From Ruminococcaceae bacterium UBA1227 (GTDB lineage Bacteria; Bacillota; Clostridia; Oscillospirales; Acutalibacteraceae): a stretch of DNA of 42,099 nucleotides. The position numbers and the translations under genes were made by a program. The DNA is taken from assembly GCA_002309175.1 (NCBI GenBank), contig DBWX01000014.1, positions 59,020-101,118 on the forward strand, in the 5' to 3' direction. The notes under the pieces are model-generated. The model was given only the letters and a program-made list of their open reading frames with translations, made no database searches and was not told the origin of the DNA. This document shows, in pieces, positions 15,434 through 23,824 of this stretch (its first letter is position 1; every line of letters starts with the position of its first letter).

Positions 15434-16492
15434 ATGGGAAATCTGAAAAGAGCGGCAGCCCTGCTCCTTGTCCTTGTCATTTGCTTCTCCTTCGGAGCAT
15501 GCGGGAAACAGGGAACGGTGCAGCCGGACAAACCGAAAGCTGACACGATTGTCATAACCGATATGATGGGCCGCGAGGTTGAGGTTCCCGCCGACACGAA
15601 GAACACGACCGTCGCTTCCACCTATGGTGTCGTAACACCGTTTTTGTCGACACTTCAGATACCTGACAGAGTGCTGGCAGCAAACTTCAAGAACAAGCAG
15701 TTCTTCCGCCTCTGTGAGGACCCGATTATAAATACGGGCAATATAGGCACAACGGTAAACCTTGACTCGGAAGCCCTGGCGGCGACAAATCCGGATGTCT
15801 ACATCTGTAAAATTTCCGACCAGGAGAAGATAGACATTGCTACCCGACTCGGTATACCGGCAGTCACGCTGTCCGCTGAAATACCGGAGGAAGTGCTGAA
15901 GGCCTATGAGATGCTCGGCAAGCTTCTCGGATGCGAGGAGCGTGCACAGGCGATAATCGATTATCTCAAGGGCGAGCTTGCCGACATTGATGACCTCGCA
16001 GCAAAGATTCCCGAGGAGGACAAGGTGACGGCCATATGCATGGGCTCACTGCTCTCGAGGGTCGCGGGCGAGGACATGCTCCAGACCATGATGATTGAAC
16101 GCGTGGGCGGAAAATCCGTTGTCAAGGGCATCGTCGGCGAAGAGGAGCGCTACTGGGCCGACTGCGGCGTAGAGAAGGTATTTGAACTCGATCCCGACTA
16201 CATCTTCGTCACAAGTTCAGCCGTGCTGGACTACAGCATGGATGATTTCTATACCGACTCTTCATGGAGCGGCATGACCGCCGTGAAGAACAGGGATGTT
16301 TATCAGATCCCGGCGAAGCTGGATTCCTGGGATATGCCGGGTCCGGGATTCATACTCGGCATGTACTATATGATGCACTGTATGTACCCCGATGTCTGCA
16401 CTGCGGAAATGCTGCAGACTGAGGTGAACGATTACTACAACTTCTTCTACGGAAAGACTTTCACGGGTGAGGAGATTGGCTACGAATTCTAA
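15434..16492 (+). CDS. FecB/MolA-type substrate-binding lipoprotein 2 (paralogue)
   Basis: A tandem duplicate (352 aa) of the preceding binding protein, lipidated at Cys23 after SFGAC. Shared blocks run along the whole length: ITDMMGREVEVPADTKNTTV, LDSWDMPGPGFILGMYYMMH and EEIGYEF. It starts two bases after its paralogue, so the two are probably made together. Only one permease and one ATPase follow, so two binding proteins appear to feed one importer. Differences in the middle lobe may reflect different ligands, for example tungstate and molybdate, but this cannot be read from sequence. Confidence 0.85.
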   Translation: MGNLKRAAALLLVLVICFSFGACGKQGTVQPDKPKADTIVITDMMGREVEVPADTKNTTVASTYGVVTPFLSTLQIPDRVLAANFKNKQFFRLCEDPIINTGNIGTTVNLDSEALAATNPDVYICKISDQEKIDIATRLGIPAVTLSAEIPEEVLKAYEMLGKLLGCEERAQAIIDYLKGELADIDDLAAKIPEEDKVTAICMGSLLSRVAGEDMLQTMMIERVGGKSVVKGIVGEEERYWADCGVEKVFELDPDYIFVTSSAVLDYSMDDFYTDSSWSGMTAVKNRDVYQIPAKLDSWDMPGPGFILGMYYMMHCMYPDVCTAEMLQTEVNDYYNFFYGKTFTGEEIGYEF

Positions 16493-17504
16493 GAAAAATT
16501 TCTATGCCGTAGGCTTTGACCTTCTGCTGCTGGCAATACTTGCCGGCTGTATTGTCATGGCTCTCTGCTCCGGAAAGTACCCGATAACACCCAAGGAGAG
16601 CCTGGATGTTCTCTTCGGCGAACTGTTTCATAAGGGAGGCTCCTACTCGGAGATGACGAAGAATGTTGTCATGGGTCTTCGTATCCCCCGGATTACAGCC
16701 TCCATACTCTGCGGAGTCATGCTCGCAATGTCGGGTGTGGCATACCAGAGCATTTTTAAGAACCCGCTTATTTCGCCCGACTTTCTCGGCGTCTCAAACG
16801 GTGCCTGTATAGGCGCCGCCATAGCCATTTTAATGGGACTCGGCGGAATATATCTCTCCGGATTCGCGTTCCTCGGCGGAATTCTGGCCGTGTCAATCAC
16901 CGTCCTCATTCCGACGATATTAAAGAGCGAATCCAACATAATGCTCGTGCTCTCCGGCGTAATCGTCGGCGGCGCCATGAGCTCAATACTCGGATTCATA
17001 AAATATGTCGCGGATCCCGAAACGGAACTGGCGGCAATAACATACTGGACGATGGGAAGCTTCTCATATGTCACAATGTCCGAGATAAAAAGCGTAATAC
17101 TCACCATGGTAATCCCCATGATTATTCTGTTCGGAATGTCATGGTGGCTCGATATTCTCTCCATGGGTGAGTCTGAGGCCAAAAGCCTCGGCGCAAACAT
17201 AAAGCTCATCAGGAATGTCGCAATTGCCTGCGCGACACTCATGACCGCGAGTTCCGTTTGTATCTCAGGTACAATAGGATGGATAGGTCTCGTAATACCG
17301 CATTTCGCCCGTATGTGTGTGGGACCCAACAACACCAAACTCATTCCGACCGCAGGTCTTATGGGAGGAATCTTCCTTCTCCTTGTCGATACAATCACAA
17401 GGACCATAAGCATGGCGGAGATGCCGGTAAGTATCCTGACCGGACTTATAGGCGCTCCCTTCTATGCGGTACTTCTCTACAGACAGAGGAAGACAATCTC
17501 ATGA
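16467..17504 (+). CDS. FecCD-family ABC transporter permease 1
   Basis: Membrane subunit (345 aa) of the FecCD/BtuC family with about ten hydrophobic helices. Family blocks: GLRIPRITASILCGVMLAMS, YQSIFKNPLISPDFLGVSNG, LSMGESEAKSLGANI (coupling region) and GTIGWIGLVIPHFARMCVGP. The start is uncertain. GTG at 16467 overlaps the previous gene by 26 bp and has only a weak GGAAAG upstream; TTG at 16476 is an alternative. The stop overlaps the ATPase start (ATGA). Confidence 0.9.
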   Translation: MRRLATNSKKNFYAVGFDLLLLAILAGCIVMALCSGKYPITPKESLDVLFGELFHKGGSYSEMTKNVVMGLRIPRITASILCGVMLAMSGVAYQSIFKNPLISPDFLGVSNGACIGAAIAILMGLGGIYLSGFAFLGGILAVSITVLIPTILKSESNIMLVLSGVIVGGAMSSILGFIKYVADPETELAAITYWTMGSFSYVTMSEIKSVILTMVIPMIILFGMSWWLDILSMGESEAKSLGANIKLIRNVAIACATLMTASSVCISGTIGWIGLVIPHFARMCVGPNNTKLIPTAGLMGGIFLLLVDTITRTISMAEMPVSILTGLIGAPFYAVLLYRQRKTIS

Positions 17505-18280
17505 TTATCGAGACAGAGAAACTGAATTTCTCATATACAAAGGGCGGCAGGCAGATTTTAAAAGATATAAATCTTTCCCTCGGCGAGGGAGAGGTAATGT
17601 CCATACTCGGACCGAACGGAGCGGGTAAGTCCACATTGCTCAATTGTATTGCGACTCTCCTCATGCCTGACTCCGGCATTGTCAGGCTCTGCGGAAAGGA
17701 CACGAGGGAGATGAAGCCGAAAGAAGTGGCTTCAATCTTAAGCTACGTTCCGCAAAACCACGTGCCCGCATTCTCATATACGGTTTTCAATTTCGTGCTG
17801 ATGGGACGCGCACCCAAGGTGGGTATGTTTGAGAGACCGAAGGACGAGGACTTCGCTATAGTTGAAAAGACACTCGAGGAAATCGGTCTGACGGAGCTGA
17901 AAGATAAGCCATATACGGAAATATCCGGAGGTGAGCGTCAGCAGGCAACAATAGCGAGAGCGATGGTTGCACAGCCGAAAGCGATACTCTTTGATGAGCC
18001 GACTGCTCATCTGGACTACGGCAACCAGCTTAAAACACTGAGAATAATCAAGAGCCTGAAAGAAAAAGGCTATGCGATTATCATCACCACTCATAATCCG
18101 GATCACGCGATAATGCTCGGCGGCACGACTGCCATTCTTGACAGGGAGGGCAGACTTACCGTCGGTAAATCGGAGGAGATAATAGCGGAAGAGAGACTGA
18201 GACAGGTCTACGGTACGGAGCTCAGTCTCATACACATGGACGAAGTGGACCGCGATGTATGCGTGCCGCCGAATCTTTAA
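17501..18280 (+). CDS. FecE/MolC-type ABC transporter ATPase 1
   Basis: ATPase (259 aa) partnering the permease just upstream. Walker A GPNGAGKST is at residues 37-45, the Q-loop in YVPQNH, the signature ISGGERQ, Walker B ILFDEPTAHLD, and the switch histidine in TTHNPDH. The start at 17501 is chosen for the ATGA overlap with the permease and the usual N-terminus (MIIETEKLNFSY). An open frame extends upstream inside the permease gene but shows no family similarity there. Confidence 0.93.
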   Translation: MIIETEKLNFSYTKGGRQILKDINLSLGEGEVMSILGPNGAGKSTLLNCIATLLMPDSGIVRLCGKDTREMKPKEVASILSYVPQNHVPAFSYTVFNFVLMGRAPKVGMFERPKDEDFAIVEKTLEEIGLTELKDKPYTEISGGERQQATIARAMVAQPKAILFDEPTAHLDYGNQLKTLRIIKSLKEKGYAIIITTHNPDHAIMLGGTTAILDREGRLTVGKSEEIIAEERLRQVYGTELSLIHMDEVDRDVCVPPNL

Positions 18281-18295
18281 TCGGGAGGAATGAAG

Positions 18296-19441
18296 ATGTT
18301 TAAAAGAGCAGTGGCATTGATTCTTGCAGCTTTGCTTGTGCTGTCTTTTGCTGCCTGTACAAAGCAGGGAGCGGCGGAAGATAAGGTGCCTGACGGTTAT
18401 CATAAAGTAGTTGATAACATGGGCAGGGTTGTAATGGTCCCCGACAATGCGCAGAGAATAGCTGCCATGAACGGACCGACATTTGAAATGTGTCTGTGTC
18501 TCGGTGCGGCTGACAGAGTCGTGCTCACGAAGAAACCTCAGACTTCAAACTATCCCGCGGCTCTGCTCGCTTACCCGCGTGTTGCGGAAATTGAAGGCTT
18601 CAACAACATAAACCCTTCAGCGATAGTAAACATTGAGGATTACCTCTCAAGAAAAATAGACCTGGTTCTTTATTACAACAACGAGGAAGAGGTCAAGAAG
18701 TTTGACAATGTCGGTATTGCCGCTGTTGTTCCGATACTCTCAACCTCTCAGATCAACAGTCTTGAGTCCTGTCTTGCCATGACAATAGACGAGTACAAGG
18801 TTTACAATTCGGACAATATGAGGGTCACTGCAACGGCACTTGGCGGAGAGTCCCTTGAGATATACAAACAGTGGAGAGAATACACTGACAATATTATCGA
18901 TCTGCTCTACTCACGCACGAAGGATCTGACGGACGAAGAGCGGCCTACCTGCTACTGGGGCAACACCTGGGGCGAGAATATACTTTCCTCATACTTCATC
19001 TCCAACAGAGCATATGAAATCTATCTTGCAGGCGGACGCGTGCTCGGTCCGGTTACCGGAGGCAACTTCCCGGAGATAAATGAGGAGCAGCTCTTTGAAT
19101 GGGATCCGGATTACATTCTTGTTGACAACCACGGCAACAGTCCCGATCTTGTAAAGAAATCCGTAATGACCAACCAGAAATACGCGAATCTTACTGCGGT
19201 CAAAAATGACCATGTATACAGGATCCCCGCCGGAGTATTCTTCATGGATAAGGGAAGTACAACGGCACTTATGGCGCTCTGGCTCGGAACGGTACTTCAC
19301 CCTGACCTGTTTTCGGACATCTCCATGGTTGAAGAGATTCAGAAATACTTCAAGACATTCTACAAGTGTGAAATTACAGATGAGGATGCGCAGCATATAA
19401 TTGACGGCTGGTACTTCTCATCCGGAGAAGAGAATTCATGA
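18296..19441 (+). CDS. FecB/MolA-type substrate-binding lipoprotein 3
   Basis: Binding protein (381 aa) of the second type II importer. The signal peptide ends LSFAAC with lipidated Cys21, and the mature part opens VVDNMGRVVMVPDNAQRI, as in iron/molybdate SBPs. It has two lobes, with the middle part richer in tryptophan (CYWGNTWGENI). It is not a close paralogue of binding proteins 1 and 2 and is about 30 residues longer. The ATG at 18296 is preferred over 18290 because GGGAGG at 18283-18288 is too close to the first. It overlaps the next permease by 4 bp. Confidence 0.85.
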   Translation: MFKRAVALILAALLVLSFAACTKQGAAEDKVPDGYHKVVDNMGRVVMVPDNAQRIAAMNGPTFEMCLCLGAADRVVLTKKPQTSNYPAALLAYPRVAEIEGFNNINPSAIVNIEDYLSRKIDLVLYYNNEEEVKKFDNVGIAAVVPILSTSQINSLESCLAMTIDEYKVYNSDNMRVTATALGGESLEIYKQWREYTDNIIDLLYSRTKDLTDEERPTCYWGNTWGENILSSYFISNRAYEIYLAGGRVLGPVTGGNFPEINEEQLFEWDPDYILVDNHGNSPDLVKKSVMTNQKYANLTAVKNDHVYRIPAGVFFMDKGSTTALMALWLGTVLHPDLFSDISMVEEIQKYFKTFYKCEITDEDAQHIIDGWYFSSGEENS

Positions 19442-20472
19442 AACTTGACGGCATAGAAAAGAAAACCTCCCCGTTTGTCTGGGGAATCATGATTGTGCTG
19501 CCTTTCCTGTTCTTCTTTGTATCGCTCTTTCTGGGACGATACATGATAGCACCGGGCGATGTAGCGAAGATTCTCCTTGACCAGATACCGGGTGTAAACA
19601 TAAAGCCCACATGGGAGACCACGGCGGAAACGGTTGTACTCAGAGTGCGCTTTCCGCGCGCTGTTATGGCTGCCCTGGTCGGAGCCGGACTGTCCATGTC
19701 CGGTGCGGCTTTCCAGGGCATGTTCCAGAATCCGCTGGTAAGCCCCTATGTTCTCGGCGTTTCCGCCGGCGCAAGCTTCGGCGCGGCTTTAGGCCTTCTT
19801 ATGTCATGGCCAATCTGGATTGTTCAGATAGTCGCGTTTATCTTCGGAATAATTGCCGTTGCCATCACCTATTCAATGGCACATCTCTACAAGACAACAC
19901 CTATTCTGATGCTTGTTCTTTCAGGTATGGTCGTGTCTGCATTCTTCCAGGCGATGGTCTCGTTCATAAAGTTTGCGGCAGACGATGAGGATAAGCTTCC
20001 CGCAATTACCTTCTGGCTCATGGGAAGTATAGGTAAAGTCGGACTTGAGGATCTCGCTCACTCTGCCATACCCATGATTATCGCTATGGCTGTTCTTTAT
20101 GCAATCCGCTGGAGGCTGAATGTACTTTCAATGGGTGAGCGCGAAGCGGAGTCGCTCGGTGTAAATACGGAACGCATAAAGGTAATAGTCATTATCACGA
20201 CAACGCTTATTTCTTCGATGACTGTTTCGCTCTGCGGAATCATAGGCTGGGTCGGACAGGTCATACCGCATTTCTGCCGGATGATTGTCGGACCGAACCA
20301 CAAGGCCCTGATTCCCGCGACAATATTTGTCGGTGCGACATACATCATAATAATCGACAACCTCTGCAGACTTGTTTCAATAACCGAGATACCAATCGGT
20401 ATTCTCACATCGGTTGTAGGTGCTCCGGTATTTGCTTACCTTCTTCGTAAGACGAAAGGAGGCTGGACATAA
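19438..20472 (+). CDS. FecCD-family ABC transporter permease 2
   Basis: Membrane subunit (344 aa) of the second type II importer, with about ten hydrophobic helices. Family blocks: RVRFPRAVMAALVGAGLSMSG, FQNPLVSPYVLGVSAGASFG, LSMGEREAESLGVN and GIIGWVGQVIPHFCRMIVGP. It is translationally coupled to the binding protein upstream (ATGA overlap) and shares one base with the ATPase downstream. With its neighbours it forms a complete importer. Confidence 0.92.
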   Translation: MKLDGIEKKTSPFVWGIMIVLPFLFFFVSLFLGRYMIAPGDVAKILLDQIPGVNIKPTWETTAETVVLRVRFPRAVMAALVGAGLSMSGAAFQGMFQNPLVSPYVLGVSAGASFGAALGLLMSWPIWIVQIVAFIFGIIAVAITYSMAHLYKTTPILMLVLSGMVVSAFFQAMVSFIKFAADDEDKLPAITFWLMGSIGKVGLEDLAHSAIPMIIAMAVLYAIRWRLNVLSMGEREAESLGVNTERIKVIVIITTTLISSMTVSLCGIIGWVGQVIPHFCRMIVGPNHKALIPATIFVGATYIIIIDNLCRLVSITEIPIGILTSVVGAPVFAYLLRKTKGGWT

Positions 20473-21263
20473 TGGCGGATGAGATAATCATCAAAGTCGA
20501 AAATGCTTCCTTTTCATACGGAAAGAAACCTGTCTGGGAAAATCTGAACCTTGAGGTCAGGCGCGGCGAATGCCTCTCGCTTCTCGGTCCCAACGGATGC
20601 GGAAAGACAACGCTCTTAAACTGTATCAGCGGATCGAACTATCTGACTTCCGGCAGCATAAAGATCATGGACAAAGAGGTTTCGGATTATGAGGTGGGCG
20701 AGCGTGCAAAGAAGCTCGGCTATGTTTTCCAGGAGCATAGCGCGCCCTTCCCTTACAGTTCGATTGAGGTCGTGCGTATGGGTCGCACGCCGCATCTGGG
20801 ATTCTTCGAGTCGCCGGACGAGAAGGATACCGAGCTCGCCTACTCCATAATGGAGGAGCTCGGCATTGCGCATCTGGCCGGCGAGAGCTATACCCAGATA
20901 TCCGGCGGCGAGCGCCAGCTGGTGCTTATAGCACGCACGCTCTGTCAGCAGCCTGACATACTGCTCTTCGATGAGCCGACGAGTCACCTGGATTTCAAGA
21001 ACCAGGCGCTTGTTCTCCGGAACATCAGGAAGCTCTCCGAGAGGGGCATGACAATTATCATGACAAGCCACTTCCCGAATCATGTCTGGCATGTCGGAGA
21101 CCGTGTGGCCATGATGGGCTATGACGGTATTATTGCAGACGGACCGGTGGATGATGTGATGACCGAGGAGAATCTCTCGGAGACATACGGAGTTCCCGTT
21201 CGTATATTTGAAGGAAAATCCGGGGAGAAACGGACGAAGTTCTGTGACCCCGATCTTGACTAG
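20472..21263 (+). CDS. FecE/MolC-type ABC transporter ATPase 2
   Basis: ATPase (263 aa) of the second type II importer. Walker A GPNGCGKTT is at residues 39-47, then the Q-loop in YVFQEH, the signature ISGGERQL, Walker B ILLFDEPTSHLD and the switch histidine in MTSHFPNH. An AAAGGAGG site lies inside the permease end. The C-terminal 30 residues are rich in charged residues, with no further domain seen. Confidence 0.93.
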   Translation: MADEIIIKVENASFSYGKKPVWENLNLEVRRGECLSLLGPNGCGKTTLLNCISGSNYLTSGSIKIMDKEVSDYEVGERAKKLGYVFQEHSAPFPYSSIEVVRMGRTPHLGFFESPDEKDTELAYSIMEELGIAHLAGESYTQISGGERQLVLIARTLCQQPDILLFDEPTSHLDFKNQALVLRNIRKLSERGMTIIMTSHFPNHVWHVGDRVAMMGYDGIIADGPVDDVMTEENLSETYGVPVRIFEGKSGEKRTKFCDPDLD

Positions 21264-21274
21264 GAGGTACGAAA

Positions 21275-22117
21275 ATGAAAAGATTAGTCGCAGTTTTAAT
21301 GGCTCTGATTCTCGTCTTCTCACTTGCCGCATGCGCAACCACCGCGCCTGCGACAACAGATGTGGATGAGCAGCAGACCGAAGGAACGACGACCTGGAAA
21401 TCAAAGATGGCCAACTTCACTTTCAAGGATGGCATAAGGGTTGTATTCTTCCAGAACTATATACGACTCAATCAGGATAAGACCGAAGACGGAAAGGTTG
21501 TTTTCCCTGATTTCGGCGATGCAATGAATCCCACAACCATGACAATAGCCGGTGTGGATGTCAAGGCATATCCTCTTGACAGACTTCTCAAAATCTGGTC
21601 TGCTGCTCCGAAGGCGGACCTCAAGGTTATTGATGAGTCCGGTAAGGAGTACACAATGCCCGCAGCTGATCTCTCAAGTGCCTATGCAGGTGAATATGAA
21701 ACTGAAGTTGACGGCGTGCCCGCAAACCGCGGTGTCTTAAAGGCAGGTTCCCTTGAAGTCAAGGATTTCAAATATATCATCTCTGAGGACGGTAATGCCT
21801 TTGCATTCCTGACAACCGGTGAGGCGGCTGCCGACAAGCCCGTAAAACTTCCCGACCTGCTCTCGGATCTCGGCTGGCCCGAGGCGACTGAGTACAGAAT
21901 GGTCTGCTTTGACAATTTCTGGAATTTCATCGACATGGAAGAGACTCCTGCAGATGGCGGTGAGGACGGTGTTGCTGTCTTTGACGGAACAGAGATACGC
22001 GCAACACTCTCAGGTTCGCTCAACTGCAGCATTCCGTTTGAGACAAGAGGCGGTTCCGGAAAGATGAACGATCTGTTCTTTATTGCAATTACGGATATAA
22101 CGGACACGACCAAATAA
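21275..22117 (+). CDS. Lipoprotein of unknown function (LP1)
   Basis: A 280-aa secreted lipoprotein: signal peptide, SLAAC lipobox, Cys20. A threonine-rich linker of about 15 residues follows. I do not recognise the fold with confidence. A stretch near residues 90-130 (VDVKAYPLDRLLKIW, LKVIDESGKEYTMP) weakly resembles the G-x-x-L-x-x-L-L element of the sulfite-oxidase-like domains in neighbouring lipoproteins. One Cys (CFDNFWNF) and one near the end (LNCSIPF) remain in the mature part. It follows the second importer after 11 bp and precedes LP2 by 9 bp. Confidence 0.7.
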   Translation: MKRLVAVLMALILVFSLAACATTAPATTDVDEQQTEGTTTWKSKMANFTFKDGIRVVFFQNYIRLNQDKTEDGKVVFPDFGDAMNPTTMTIAGVDVKAYPLDRLLKIWSAAPKADLKVIDESGKEYTMPAADLSSAYAGEYETEVDGVPANRGVLKAGSLEVKDFKYIISEDGNAFAFLTTGEAAADKPVKLPDLLSDLGWPEATEYRMVCFDNFWNFIDMEETPADGGEDGVAVFDGTEIRATLSGSLNCSIPFETRGGSGKMNDLFFIAITDITDTTK

Positions 22118-22126
22118 GGAGACATT

Positions 22127-23104
22127 ATGAGAAAGATAATTGCTGTTTTACTTGCATTGACATTTCTGCTGGCCTTTGCCGCGTGCGGTAAGGCTGCGGT
22201 AAAGGATGATGCTGACCGCGGATCCATAGCCGTAAAGCTCAACGGTTCTGATCTTGCCGGAGCGAAGACAATAACGACAGTTGATTTTCAGAAAGCCACC
22301 GAGACAAAGACCATAGGTGACACTACCTATTACGGCAAATCCCTCGCTGCGCTTTTCCCCGATGAGATTTCAAAGGTCAACGTCGCGTTTACGAAATCCG
22401 ATGACGGATATGCCGCATACTTTGCCGATGCGAAGGACCTCTTTATCGCCACATACAAGGTTGAAGGTGACGAATATATCTCTCTCGCTGACAGAAAAGG
22501 CGATGCGGCAAGTTTTACTGCCGTAACAGAGTCAGGCAAGGCAAAGGCCGTTACCGAACTCTACCTCTTCTCAGATGCACAGGACTGGTCTGTACCGGTT
22601 AACATAAACGGCGAAGAGAAGACGGTCACAATAGATGACTTTATGGCCATGAAGCCTCAGTATATGACGCTCGGCCATAAGTACAACGGCGGCGCTGACT
22701 ATTTTGAGGGTGAGTTCCTTGCCGTTGATTCAAAGACTTTCTGGGAAGCGCTCGGAGTTGAACTCACAGAGGGTAAGAATGATGAGACGGACGAAGACGG
22801 AAATCCTCTGCCGGTATTCTATGTACCCGATATGGACCTCAACATTACCGGTTATGTTCAGTCGAGCAGCAGTTCAATGAAGCTGAAGTTAAACCGTGAT
22901 CTCAGCCCGAATCCGCTCAAGGAGAAGACCGGCTGGCTGGTTTACTACTTCGTTATGATTGACGGAAATGACCACCACAATATTGAAGGTCTTGACACAA
23001 TGGATCTTGACCTCTCATGTATTTTCAGCGGTACGGGTATCCGCTGGATGACAACACCGATTACCCAGATAGACATAGTCCCTCACGTTGAGGTTGAGGA
23101 ATAA
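22127..23104 (+). CDS. Lipoprotein with two sulfite-oxidase-fold-like domains (LP2)
   Basis: A 325-aa secreted lipoprotein (AFAAC lipobox, Cys20). Two segments resemble the molybdopterin-binding fold of the sulfite oxidase family (Pfam Oxidored_molyb). The first, at about residues 30-150, has TTYYGKSLAALF, KSDDGYAAYF and KAVTELYLF. The second, from about 160, has EKTVTIDDFMAMK, YFEGEFLAVDSKTFWEALGV and NITGYVQSSSS. The cysteine that ligates molybdenum in true sulfite oxidases is absent, so cofactor binding is doubtful. Assignment rests on pattern reading only. A 71-bp gap without a clear promoter follows. Confidence 0.65.
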   Translation: MRKIIAVLLALTFLLAFAACGKAAVKDDADRGSIAVKLNGSDLAGAKTITTVDFQKATETKTIGDTTYYGKSLAALFPDEISKVNVAFTKSDDGYAAYFADAKDLFIATYKVEGDEYISLADRKGDAASFTAVTESGKAKAVTELYLFSDAQDWSVPVNINGEEKTVTIDDFMAMKPQYMTLGHKYNGGADYFEGEFLAVDSKTFWEALGVELTEGKNDETDEDGNPLPVFYVPDMDLNITGYVQSSSSSMKLKLNRDLSPNPLKEKTGWLVYYFVMIDGNDHHNIEGLDTMDLDLSCIFSGTGIRWMTTPITQIDIVPHVEVEE

Positions 23105-23175
23105 TTCTGGTTTTTCCGGGATGCGAGGCCCGTAAAGCATAAACACATTCATAAATGAAAAAGGAGAGATTCACT

Positions 23176-23742
23176 ATGAAAATGTCAAAAGTACTTGCAG
23201 CCATACTTGCACTTGTAATGGTATTTGCATTTGCAGCCTGTGCTAAGGCTCCCGCTGCTCCTGCAACAACAGCTGCTCCCACAGAGACAGCTACAGAGGC
23301 TCCCACAGAGGCCGCTGCTCCCGAAGGCGCACCTGAGATGAACGACGTTTCCGACAAGATCACTGCCTGGAACGGCGACTTCACCTTCAAGGTAAACGAC
23401 AAGGAGCTCAACAACGAGACTCTTGCTGACCTCACAAAGTGGAAGGTTAAGGATCTTGAACTCGTAAACTCCAAGGGCACAGCCATGACTGTTTCCTATG
23501 CAGGTTACGCAATCAAGGACGTTCTTAAGGCTGCCGGCTGCGAGGACGCTACAAAGCTCACACTCATCTGTGACGACGGTTATGAAGTAGAGTACACAAT
23601 CACTGCTGAAAACGCTCCTTATACTCTCATCGCTATTGAGAAGGATAAGGAACTCGCTTCTGCAGGTGTATTCTTCGCTCCCTGCCTTGAAGAGACAGCT
23701 TCCAACTACGCAAAGAACGTTGTTGAAATCAAAGCTGAGTAA
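23176..23742 (+). CDS. Small, probably abundant lipoprotein with a sulfite-oxidase-fold-like domain (LP3)
   Basis: A 188-aa lipoprotein (AFAAC lipobox, Cys22) with an Ala/Pro/Thr/Glu-rich linker at residues 25-55. One domain at about 60-188 contains DFTFKVNDKEL, VSYAGYAIKDVLKAAGC and LICDDGYEVEY, like the G-x-x-L-x-x-L-L and DGY elements of the sulfite oxidase fold. No cysteine sits where the molybdenum ligand would be; three other mature cysteines exist. Codon use is markedly biased to the codons preferred in the ribosomal genes and tupA, unlike most neighbours, which suggests high expression. The start at 23176 fits AAGGAGAGAT; an in-frame ATG at 23155 lies ahead of this site. Confidence 0.75.
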   Translation: MKMSKVLAAILALVMVFAFAACAKAPAAPATTAAPTETATEAPTEAAAPEGAPEMNDVSDKITAWNGDFTFKVNDKELNNETLADLTKWKVKDLELVNSKGTAMTVSYAGYAIKDVLKAAGCEDATKLTLICDDGYEVEYTITAENAPYTLIAIEKDKELASAGVFFAPCLEETASNYAKNVVEIKAE

Positions 23743-23766
23743 TCAGGTATAAGAGTTAATTCAAAG

Positions 23767-23806
23767 TGAATCAAGGGAGGGTGCTCGCACACCCTCCCAC
23801 GATTCA
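23767..23806 (+). terminator. Long hairpin after LP3, terminator or 3'-end stabiliser
   Basis: GGGAGGGTG (23775-23783) pairs with CACCCTCCC (23790-23798) around a 6-nt loop. After a 2-by-2 internal loop, TGAATC (23767-23772) pairs with GATTCA (23801-23806). No T-run follows directly, so it is a poor intrinsic terminator. It could stabilise the LP3 mRNA end or allow partial read-through into xdhC, 18 bp downstream. Confidence 0.6.
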
Positions 23807-23824
23807 GATTATGAGGTGATTTTC

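Noticed and set aside
16643..17413. Minus-strand open frame with hydrophobic stretches
   Set aside because: Hydrophobicity mirrors the FecCD permease on the plus strand; this is the usual shadow of a membrane protein gene.
17258..17500. Upstream extension of ATPase 1 into the permease gene
   Set aside because: The extension lacks ABC similarity, and the ATGA overlap at 17501 gives the normal N-terminus.
20616..21404. Minus-strand open frame across the second ATPase and LP1
   Set aside because: The plus-strand ATPase has all ABC motifs, and the antisense frame has no ribosome binding site or recognisable domain.
23105..23175. Possible promoter in the gap before LP3
   Set aside because: No -10/-35 pair with acceptable spacing is seen; only a short CGGG/CCCG pairing and the ribosome binding site are visible.
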